Of a DNA stretch of 64,000 nt, positions 57,794 to 64,000 are shown piece after piece (position 1 is the first letter of the stretch; each line of letters opens with the position of its first letter). Source of the stretch: Shewanella basaltis (GTDB lineage: Bacteria; Pseudomonadota; Gammaproteobacteria; Enterobacterales; Shewanellaceae); assembly GCF_023283885.1 (NCBI RefSeq), contig NZ_JAKILA010000001.1, positions 186,001 to 250,000 of the forward strand. The letters run 5' to 3'. The notes under the pieces are model-generated. The model saw nothing but the letters and a program-made list of their open reading frames with translations. It made no database searches and was not told the origin of the DNA. The translations under genes were made by a program, and so were the position numbers.

Positions 57794-58561
57794 ATGACTG
57801 TGACGGCTAAAAAAATGAAACGATTAGGTTTGTGTATCCTAATCACTTTATGCTTTTCAAATGAACTTTTTGCCGATACGTTAGAGTTGGCAACGCTTGA
57901 GTGGCCGCCTTTTTCAGGAAGTAACCTGCCAGAAAACGGCATTAATGGCCAAATCATTAGCCAGGCATTGAGCTACGAAAACCACACATTAGCAATTGCT
58001 GTTTTTCCTTGGAATAGAGCATACAGAACCGTTAAAACAGGCCAAACATTAGGCTATTTTCCTAAATACCTAAACCCGTCAAGTGAATTACTGTTTTCAG
58101 ACGCTATTGGTGTTAGCCCAATAGTGCTACTTGAACGCAAAAATCACCCCATTAAATGGCATGTTGTCAGCGATTTAAACCGATACACATTAGGGGTCAT
58201 CAACGGTTTTATTAATACTGAAGAAATCGATGAAATGATTTTAAATGGCAGCCAGCCATCCGAGACCGCCAGTGATGAAAAGCAAAACATCTTAAAATTG
58301 GCCGCTGGGCGTATTGATGCCATTTTAATCGATGCCCATGTTTATCAATATTTAGCATCGACCGATCCGCAGGTGGCAAACGTCGCCCAGCGCTTGCAAA
58401 TCAACGCTAAGATTATCGAACATAAAAGCTTACACGTGGCTTTTATTGACAATCCGCAAGGAAAAAAATGGCGCGACATCATCAATAATGGTTTGGCTAA
58501 GTTCGACCCATTAGCCATGCAAGAGGCGTTATTACCATTTAAAAACAGGACTGTTGATTAA
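57794..58561 (+). CDS. Periplasmic solute-binding protein family 3-like
   Basis: The 255-residue protein has a signal peptide (to about FADT, residue 28) and a family-3 type binding fold: LELATLEWPPFSGSNLPENGINGQIISQAL at the N-terminus, FPWNRAYRTVKTGQTLGYFPKYLN (ligand-binding W and R), LGVINGF (hinge), and a C-terminal KKWRDIINNGLAKF. No ABC transporter genes lie next to it, which is common for Shewanella paralogues. Ligand unknown. Confidence 0.85.
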   Translation: MTVTAKKMKRLGLCILITLCFSNELFADTLELATLEWPPFSGSNLPENGINGQIISQALSYENHTLAIAVFPWNRAYRTVKTGQTLGYFPKYLNPSSELLFSDAIGVSPIVLLERKNHPIKWHVVSDLNRYTLGVINGFINTEEIDEMILNGSQPSETASDEKQNILKLAAGRIDAILIDAHVYQYLASTDPQVANVAQRLQINAKIIEHKSLHVAFIDNPQGKKWRDIINNGLAKFDPLAMQEALLPFKNRTVD

Positions 58562-58582
58562 ATAAAGGGGGCATATTTACGC

Positions 58583-58903
58583 CTAGCGTTGATACTTCAT
58601 CCACAACGTGTAAAAAACCGCATTGCACACTGAATTACTGTCCATTTTACCATCTCTATCGCAGTCTGAGCCGGTTAAAGTCTTCATCACATCTGAGCCA
58701 TACTTTGCGATATCGTCAGCTTCAGGTGCCACAAACACGGTGACTTTAGGCGAGTCCTCAATAAAGTCAGCGACATTGTGATAAGACAAAAACATTTCTT
58801 TAGAAATAATATGACTAATATCGCGTATCGGTAATTCTGCCGCACTCACAACCACAGACATCAGCAACAACACTGCACTTACACACGCATTAAACACTTT
58901 CAC
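58583..58903 (-). CDS. Small secreted protein
   Basis: A 106-residue product with a clear signal peptide (MKVFNACVSAVLLLMSVVVSA, then AELP). The mature part has DCDRDGKMDSNSVCN, an EF-hand-like Asp-rich loop between two cysteines, and VTVFVAPEADDIAKYG. GTG start at 58903 with GGAG six bases ahead; the longer frame has no support. No family recognised. It lies in a small-gene cluster with the SHOCT protein. Confidence 0.7.
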   Translation of the reverse strand: MKVFNACVSAVLLLMSVVVSAAELPIRDISHIISKEMFLSYHNVADFIEDSPKVTVFVAPEADDIAKYGSDVMKTLTGSDCDRDGKMDSNSVCNAVFYTLWMKYQR

Positions 58904-58959
58904 TTTGCTCTCCAGCACTGAGTCACACACAACAGCGGCCTGCCACAATTAAACATCAA

Positions 58960-59367
58960 CTAACGACCCCAATCTTCGTCCAAAATATCTTTTCTTTTAG
59001 CTTCATACTCTGCGGTAGTGAGCAAACCATCAAGATACAACTGCTCCAAGTCACGCAACTTTTTGGCAAAATCATGACTATTTTTAACGTTGACCGATGT
59101 GCGAGCTTTAGTAACCTCAAGCTGCAAATCATGATCAGTTTCTTCATGATGCAAACTTTTATTTGAAAATACTGAGTTTCGATAAGATTGATAAGCCTGC
59201 GCGCACACGCCGACTACCCAAAAAACCAAAAAGACTTTACCTGCGCCGTGCATTTCTGAAAAATCAAATGCCATAAACACCACAATCAGCATACCAAGAC
59301 TAATAAAAAGCCCCACAGTAGAATTGTACTTAGACTCTTTTGTTTTTGATGTACCACGTAACCTCAT
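58960..59367 (-). CDS. SHOCT-domain membrane protein
   Basis: The 135-residue protein has two N-terminal helices (VGLFISLGMLIVVFMAFDF and VFLVFWVVGVCAQAY), a charged linker (HHEETDHDLQLEV), and a C-terminal SHOCT motif (KKLRDLEQLYLDGLLTTAEYEAKRKDIL). SHOCT is an oligomerisation or nucleic-acid-linked module. GGGAG ribosome site. Function unknown. Confidence 0.82.
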   Translation of the reverse strand: MRLRGTSKTKESKYNSTVGLFISLGMLIVVFMAFDFSEMHGAGKVFLVFWVVGVCAQAYQSYRNSVFSNKSLHHEETDHDLQLEVTKARTSVNVKNSHDFAKKLRDLEQLYLDGLLTTAEYEAKRKDILDEDWGR

Positions 59368-59472
59368 TTACCGCTCCCTTTTATATTGTCCGAGCTACGC
59401 CATATTCAGTAGAGTATTTGTTGCCTGAGCTAACCGTGGATTACCTTTGGCCGGCTATGCAACGTAGTGCAA

Positions 59473-59694
59473 TCAGTACGTTGAGTTAGGTGTGCTTTCA
59501 GGGTTAATGTCGCCGTATACTTCTTCTGGGTCGACATCATTAATCAATAACATCTCTCTTACGGTTTCAATATGATCTAATGTGTTTTGGTAATTATCAC
59601 CATACTCATACTTGGTGACTTCTATTGCTTTTGGCATATAGGTAAAGGCAATTTTCAATGCCTGTAATGCTGATTCACTCATTTTATCACTCAT
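59473..59694 (-). CDS. Small acidic hypothetical protein
   Basis: A 73-residue cytoplasmic protein (MSDKMSESALQALKIAFTYMP...), acidic in its second half (INDVDPEEVYGDINPES). ATG 59694 has an AAGGAG site six bases ahead, which decides the start over an upstream ATG at 59715. No family recognised. Element copy 3 begins about 100 bases upstream of it. Confidence 0.68.
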   Translation of the reverse strand: MSDKMSESALQALKIAFTYMPKAIEVTKYEYGDNYQNTLDHIETVREMLLINDVDPEEVYGDINPESTPNSTY

Positions 59695-60204
59695 GCCACA
59701 CTCCTTAATGTTCAACGCTCATCGACACTGATTTGCACATCACCATACTGCGAAACTGATCCTTAATCCATATTTTACAAAGGCGTAATTTAAATAACCT
59801 GAGTTCGGGATAATAAATGCCTTTCAAACAGTCCTTTGCCCTGCTCACTGCGTTGAATCGACTTACAATAGGCTAGCTATTGACGCGTCAATTCGCCTTG
59901 TTAGCAAAACAAATGACAAGCTTGAAAGCGAGAATGGGTAACATGTTGATTTTAAATAGTATAAGTTCATCCATCATCCCGAACTCAGGTTAAATAATGA
60001 CTATTTTTTGCGTCTTTAGGCCCACTGATACGTCTTAATCAAAAACGGCTGAACACAGTCTTAATACACTATGGTATTAAACCAACCTCCAGTGTATTTT
60101 TCGCTCACAGAACATACCGATATCTGTCAGCCTCAATCAAATATTTACTTTGATAATCAAACAACATAAAATCGATAATTATTTGGCAATCAAACTAAGA
60201 TATT
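59695..60204. other. Gap containing palindromic element copy 3 and the CDF gene promoter
   Basis: About 510 bases. Element copy 3 occupies 59797-59990. The last ~210 bases (59997-60204) must contain the promoter of the metal exporter, and AT-rich DNA precedes its start. No other feature is supported. Confidence 0.5.
59797..59990. mobile_element. Miniature palindromic transposable element, copy 3
   Basis: A 194-bp copy with ends ACCTGAGTTCGGGATAA and inverse of ACCTGAGTTCGGGATGA (one mismatch), flanked by TAAATA on each side (59791-59796, 59991-59996). It differs from copy 1 at about a dozen positions by eye. Same internal palindromes; intergenic insertion. Confidence 0.88.
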
Positions 60205-61191
60205 ATGAACAATATTGCAGCAAAATATACCCATCACCACAATTTTGCCTCCGTTAACGAGCAAAATGTCAAACGCACATGGTATGTCCTGATTATTACT
60301 GTCATCACCATGGCTGTTGAGGTGGTAGCCGGCACCTTATACGGTTCAATGGCGCTGCTCGCTGATGGCTGGCACATGGGTACACATGCTGCGGCGTTTT
60401 GTATCACACTGTTTACCTACAGTTATGCCAAAAAACATGCACAGAGCGACAAGTTCTCGTTTGGTATTGGTAAGGTGGGCGTACTTGGCGGCTATACCAG
60501 CGCAATCGCATTAGGGATTGTGGCAATCATTATGTTAGCCGAATCGGTGCATAGATTATTGTCACCCGTTGACATTCAGTTTAACCAGTCGATTTTAGTG
60601 GCTATCATTGGGCTTGTCGTCAACATTGCCAGCATGTTTATTTTAGGCCACGACCATCACGGCCACGACCATTCTCATGATCATAGCCACAGCCACGCTC
60701 ATCATGATGAACATGAACACCATGAACACCATGAACACCATGAACACCATGAACACCATGAACATCATAGCGGCCACGATCATAATCTCAAGGCGGCTTA
60801 TTTCCATGTATTAGCAGACGCATTAACCTCTGTGCTAGCTATTTGTGCGCTGTTAGTGGGTAAATATCTTGGCTGGTACTGGTTAGACCCAATGATGGGA
60901 ATCGTTGGCGCGGTGATTATTACTAAGTGGGCATTAGGCTTGATGAAACAAACCAGCCCGATTTTGTTAGATGAAAACATCGACAAAGCCTATCAGGCAG
61001 ACATCATTAACACGATTGAAGATGAAAACACTCAAGTGACTGATATCCATATCTGGAAAATCAGTGCCGACCACTACTCTGCTTCAATTGCTGTTTGCAC
61101 CAAGACAGATGCCAGTGCGCAATCAATTAAACACGCGTTACATAAGTTTGATAAGCTAAGCCACTTTACGATTGAAGTGAATCATTGCTGA
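60205..61191 (+). CDS. Cation diffusion facilitator metal exporter, DmeF-like
   Basis: CDF proteins export divalent metals by proton exchange. The 328-residue protein has six helices; the metal sites LLADGWHMGTHAAAF (DxxxH-type, helix II) and FHVLADALTSVLAI (HxxxD, helix V) are intact. A His-rich cytoplasmic loop (~150-195) contains a 9-bp repeat encoding HEH six times. The HMGTHAAAF variant points to the DmeF (Co/Ni) subgroup, inferred. It is followed directly by a MarR regulator on the same transcript. Confidence 0.93.
   Translation: MNNIAAKYTHHHNFASVNEQNVKRTWYVLIITVITMAVEVVAGTLYGSMALLADGWHMGTHAAAFCITLFTYSYAKKHAQSDKFSFGIGKVGVLGGYTSAIALGIVAIIMLAESVHRLLSPVDIQFNQSILVAIIGLVVNIASMFILGHDHHGHDHSHDHSHSHAHHDEHEHHEHHEHHEHHEHHEHHSGHDHNLKAAYFHVLADALTSVLAICALLVGKYLGWYWLDPMMGIVGAVIITKWALGLMKQTSPILLDENIDKAYQADIINTIEDENTQVTDIHIWKISADHYSASIAVCTKTDASAQSIKHALHKFDKLSHFTIEVNHC
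60712..60765 (+). repeat. 9-bp tandem repeat in the His-rich loop of the CDF gene
   Basis: CATGAACAC is repeated five times perfectly from 60712 and a sixth unit (CATGAACAT) ends at 60765. Each unit encodes His-Glu-His, so copy changes keep the reading frame and vary the length of the metal-binding loop. Confidence 0.95.
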
Positions 61192-61199
61192 GGCCATTT

Positions 61200-61607
61200 A
61201 TGCATTCTTTGAATAACCTAATTATCGAATTTTACGACAAATTATCTTCTTGGGAACAATCGGTCGTTAAAGACACAGGCTATTCATTGGCGCAGGTACA
61301 CACAATAGAAGTGTTAGGGTCTCACGGACCAATGAGAATGAAAGAATTAGCCGACAGGCTTGGTATTACCACGGGCACATTAACCGTTCAAATTGAAAAA
61401 CTCGTCAATTTGGGTTTAGTGAGCCGCGCGGCACACGAAGACGATAGGCGTTCAATTTTGGTCGGGCTCACCAGCGAAGGCACTCAACTTCATGCACACC
61501 ATAATCGTATGCATATGCAGCTCACCAAAGACATTACTCGCCACCTAGACAACGATGCGATTGATGTACTAAAAACCTGCTTTGAAAAGATGAACCGAGA
61601 GTTTTAA
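61200..61607 (+). CDS. MarR-family transcriptional regulator
   Basis: The 135-residue regulator has the winged-helix core MRMKELADRLGITTGTLTVQIEKLVNLGLVSRAAHEDDRRSILVGLTSEG and helical dimer ends (MHSLNNLIIEFYDKLSSWEQ...). I use ATG 61200, with GAGG six bases ahead; the frame also has a TTG at 61185 that would overlap the CDF stop. Its position suggests it controls the metal exporter. His-rich end of the wing (HAHHNRMHMQ) could bind metal. Confidence 0.92.
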   Translation: MHSLNNLIIEFYDKLSSWEQSVVKDTGYSLAQVHTIEVLGSHGPMRMKELADRLGITTGTLTVQIEKLVNLGLVSRAAHEDDRRSILVGLTSEGTQLHAHHNRMHMQLTKDITRHLDNDAIDVLKTCFEKMNREF

Positions 61608-61610
61608 CCC

Positions 61611-61639
61611 CGCACAGGCATAACCGCTATGCCTGTGCG
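61611..61639. terminator. Strong hairpin after marR
   Basis: CGCACAGGCAT (61611-61621) and ATGCCTGTGCG (61629-61639) form a perfect 11-bp stem with a 7-base loop, 4 bases after the marR stop. No T run follows, so termination strength is uncertain. Confidence 0.65.
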
Positions 61640-61723
61640 AATCACATTAACATCATAAATCAGAGTGATGTTTAACGAGTTCAGGCCTGTATCACTCTTA
61701 AGATATCAATGCAGTAGCCATGT

Positions 61724-62311
61724 TTAGCCTTTTTCAATACTTAACAATGGATCAATAGTACCTTGCCAATCTGCTAACCTTGATTGGTGATTAAGCGGTA
61801 CATTCCCGCCATTATTGATAAAAACCGTTGGCGTTGCCCAGACCGATTTTGTCGCTGCATAGCGGATCGGAGTTCTGGCTAAGGTGTAAATGTCACCGTC
61901 ATTCATTCTACTGAGAAATTGTTGACGATTGATACTCATGCACTCTTCGGCCTTATCGGCAATGAGTTGCTGCAAATCATGATGCGTTTTATCGGTAAAC
62001 GCAGCATTGTAAAACTCTTCCTGACGTTCATACAGGTATGTGGCAAAGCTGTAAAACCGCTCGGCATCACCATCAGCAAAAGCAAATAGTCCAAGGCTCA
62101 TATCCCACGCTTGTCGATGATTACTTAGCGTTATTAAATGCACTTTAAGGTTGACCGAACTGTTGTTGTAATGCTGCATCACACTAAGCAACGTTGGCCA
62201 CATCGCACGTGAATGGGGGCATTGAAGATCAATAAACGCATCTATGGTAATTTCAGCCGCTTTATCGCCACGCAGCACGCCGCTCGGGCGCAAAGGTATT
62301 GGTGTTGTCAT
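61724..62311 (-). CDS. DsbA-like thioredoxin-fold protein with a single active-site cysteine
   Basis: The 195-residue protein has the DsbA/FrnE layout: a first strand ITIDAFIDLQCPHSRAMWPTL, a helical insertion (FYSFATYLYERQEEFYNAAF), and the cis-Pro strand VWATPTVFINNGG. The active site is CPHS, not CPxC, so it cannot form the usual disulfide by itself. No signal peptide, so cytoplasmic. It could reduce or isomerise small thiol adducts; function unknown. Confidence 0.85.
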   Translation of the reverse strand: MTTPIPLRPSGVLRGDKAAEITIDAFIDLQCPHSRAMWPTLLSVMQHYNNSSVNLKVHLITLSNHRQAWDMSLGLFAFADGDAERFYSFATYLYERQEEFYNAAFTDKTHHDLQQLIADKAEECMSINRQQFLSRMNDGDIYTLARTPIRYAATKSVWATPTVFINNGGNVPLNHQSRLADWQGTIDPLLSIEKG

Positions 62312-62683
62312 AATGGTTTTATCCCACTATCGGTTAAAGTTAATGAGGTTGGCTAATACAAATTGTCACAACAAGCGTCACTTAGGGAGAGACAAGACAA
62401 CCCTCGTCAGTCAACAAGAATAAACAATCAATGTTATCTCACCAAATGAATCCCCCTCTAACGCTAGAAATGGCGACTCATAGCTCATTAAGTCAATGTA
62501 TGGGGGCTGCGGCAGACGTGTCGCTGGAAGTAAAGCCTGACATAGGCAGCCTCAAGTTTTCAATAGCTTAGCTAAAAGATATAACCAGAGTCTGACAAAT
62601 TGAAACAACGCTTGGTGACTATAATGATAAAGCAGGTCGAAGCACCACAACCTCGTTGGCCGTAGACCATAGCAAAACAACAG
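62312..62683. other. Gap between the DsbA-like and NERD genes
   Basis: The 372-base gap holds no gene I can support. A 46-codon + frame at 62431-62571 (MLSHQMNPPLTLEMATHSS...) lacks a ribosome site and is not called. The promoter of the DsbA-like gene should lie at its left end (- strand). Confidence 0.4.
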
Positions 62684-63457
62684 TTAATTAAATTTTTCCA
62701 CCGCTCTGCATTTAGGAAAGCTCGAGCAACCCCAAAATTTAGAGCCCGCATTTTGGCCTTTTTTAGCTTCACGTAACACCATATCTGATCCACATTTTAT
62801 GCAAAGCTTGTCGGTAGTTTTTTGCTTAATGATTTCTTTAACATGCGCTTTATGGGCTTGGTTTGTTGAAAACCCTCGCGCTAAGCGACCTGATTCAATA
62901 TTGTTGATGATATCTAAAACTTGCTGCTGATTCAGTAGTTCAGCAGAGTGTGAACGAATGTATGATAAGCAACCACTTGCATAAGTGACATTCTCCGGCA
63001 TCTCTGTTTTAAATTGACTATCACCGATAAATACAACAACCGAAAAGAGTGCATCAATATTGATATTAAGCAGCGCTTCTAGTGTCTTTAGATGCTTATA
63101 ATTTTGATGGATTGGATTTTGAAATTGAGATGAGTATTTAAATATTTTCTGTGTCCACAGTTTTTGGTTAGCAGAGCCAAAAATCCAGCCTTTCATGTTT
63201 TTTGTTTCAATAATGAACACACCAAATTTAGATACAACAATATGATCAATTTGAGTGGTACCATTGTCAGTTGGCAGGGTAATATTTTTAAGTCTGCGAT
63301 ACTCGTTATGCGGTAACCTCTTGAGTATCAAATTGACCTGAAACTCACCCCAAAGACCTTTAAACCAAGGTGTTGTGGTGATATAGGTCAATAAAATAAC
63401 AGGGAATATATACCAAACGTTGAGAGCAGCATTCATTAAGATTTCAATTAAATCCAC
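62684..63457 (-). CDS. NERD-domain protein with C-terminal topoisomerase-type zinc finger
   Basis: The 257-residue protein has an N-terminal membrane helix (ALNVWYIFPVILLTYITTT), then a NERD nuclease-related domain (GEFQVNLILKRLP..., NGTTQIDHIVVSKFGVFIIETKNMKGWIFG, with the D/E-x-K core), and a C-terminal zinc finger (CIKCGSDMVLREAKKGQNAGSKFWGCSSFPKCRAV) like topoisomerase I. NERD proteins are suspected to act on DNA; no substrate is known. It is a singleton here, not part of a defence operon. Confidence 0.88.
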   Translation of the reverse strand: MDLIEILMNAALNVWYIFPVILLTYITTTPWFKGLWGEFQVNLILKRLPHNEYRRLKNITLPTDNGTTQIDHIVVSKFGVFIIETKNMKGWIFGSANQKLWTQKIFKYSSQFQNPIHQNYKHLKTLEALLNINIDALFSVVVFIGDSQFKTEMPENVTYASGCLSYIRSHSAELLNQQQVLDIINNIESGRLARGFSTNQAHKAHVKEIIKQKTTDKLCIKCGSDMVLREAKKGQNAGSKFWGCSSFPKCRAVEKFN

Positions 63458-63504
63458 AGCAACATCCTTATTGTTAACGCCTAATCGCTGCTATTTCAAC
63501 ACCA

Positions 63505-64000
63505 CTATTTCATCGCGGCTTTCACGTACACATCAAAGCGATTCTTTTTAGTCGCGATAACCATACTGGGTTTTACCCGGGCAAGGTCTTCGGCATAATC
63601 GGGGCGTTTTACCACTACGCGCTTGCTGGCCAGTGCCATTGCCGGCGCTAACAAGCCGTCGGCGTCGAGGTCGGCACCCACTAAGGTTTGAAATACGCGC
63701 ATTTCTTTTTTGACTAAGGCTGACTTTTCGCGATGTGGGTACATTGGGTCTAAATACACTACGTCTATTTCGGTACCTGATGACTGCGCAGCATCAGCTA
63801 ATGCATCCAAGCTTGAACCATGAAACAGACTCATTAAATCCTGCATCCACCCGCCAATTTCGGCGTCTTCATAGGCGCGGCGCAGGCCATCTTCTAATAG
63901 TGCAGCAACCACAGGGTGGCGCTCAACCATAATCACTTTGCAGCCCAGGCTTGCCAATACAAATGCATCGCGGCCTAAACCTGCTGTGCCATCGACAACC
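63505..64000 (-). CDS. rsmJ: 16S rRNA (guanine1516-N2)-methyltransferase RsmJ, cut by window edge
   Basis: The SAM-dependent enzyme methylates G1516 of 16S rRNA. The visible part starts inside the SAM-binding motif ([21 protein letters not shown] at 64000-63930 on the - strand), followed by [39 protein letters not shown] (catalytic DPMYP) and [11 protein letters not shown]. The frame remains open to the end of the window, so the N-terminal part is missing. Confidence 0.95.
   Translation of the reverse strand, partial: VVDGTAGLGRDAFVLASLGCKVIMVERHPVVAALLEDGLRRAYEDAEIGGWMQDLMSLFHGSSLDALADAAQSSGTEIDVVYLDPMYPHREKSALVKKEMRVFQTLVGADLDADGLLAPAMALASKRVVVKRPDYAEDLARVKPSMVIATKKNRFDVYVKAAMK

Noticed and set aside
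60661..60780. His-codon repeat tract as a CRISPR-like array
   Set aside because: The units are 9 bp, contiguous and in frame in a CDF transporter; no spacers.
62572..62793. 73-codon - frame overlapping the NERD gene end
   Set aside because: Reads the end of the NERD gene in another frame; no support.
1..64000. tRNA or rRNA genes, CRISPR arrays, prophage or complete insertion sequences
   Set aside because: I looked for cloverleaf arms, repeated spacers, integrases and transposases and found none that I can support.

Overview
The window looks like a chromosomal segment of a marine gammaproteobacterium, most likely Shewanella. That placement rests on protein motifs and on gene order as I remember it (plsB, lexA, sulA, a coxB-coxA-ctaG-coxC-surf1-ctaA-ctaB-sco run, then nfuA, comF, bioH, ompR-envZ); no database search was possible. 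Base composition is moderately AT-rich and even throughout. I see no tRNA, rRNA, CRISPR array, prophage or complete insertion sequence.

Layout. 1-4195: a partial aromatic amino acid permease, plsB, and the SOS pair lexA-sulA behind two perfect LexA boxes. 4588-13335: an aa3/caa3-type cytochrome c oxidase operon with its assembly factors, whose subunit II carries two tandem cytochrome c domains. 13367-21214: housekeeping genes (polysaccharide deacetylase, MATE exporter, S9 peptidase, FKBP, NfuA, ComF, BioH). 21206-27814: envelope genes: an LTA-synthase-like sulfatase-fold enzyme, then a four-gene set eptA-dgkA-response regulator-sensor kinase, preceded by a cluster of regularly spaced repeats that looks like an operator. 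28001-35993: tex, greB, an EamA transporter, a SulP transporter with a tandem universal stress protein, and an orphan. 36146-41080: a complete cyoABCDE bo3-type quinol oxidase operon. 41261-50176: ompR-envZ, a chemotaxis receptor, a Prx5-type peroxiredoxin, DUF2937, and a LysR/MFS pair.

50247-64000 is more accessory: LysR, DoxX and pirin; an iron-linked PepSY/DUF3649/DUF3325-like operon with a Fur-like box; a secreted lipase with an unknown partner; several small secreted or membrane proteins; a CDF metal exporter with a co-transcribed MarR regulator; a DsbA-like single-cysteine protein; a NERD/zinc-finger protein; and the 3' part of rsmJ, running off the window.

The most distinctive unexplained structure is a family of three ~194-bp palindromic elements (32018, 51750, 59797). 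They have 17-bp terminal inverted repeats, apparent 6-bp target duplications (TAAATA or TAAGTA) and no coding capacity, so they look like miniature transposable elements. Two of them sit exactly on the stop-codon region of a gene. A diverged palindrome with a shared core lies at 47813-47935.

How the genes fit together: two haem-copper oxidases (one cytochrome c, one quinol), each with its own haem O synthase, sit within 37 kb. The EptA/DgkA set should modify lipid A and recycle the diacylglycerol by-product under its own two-component system.
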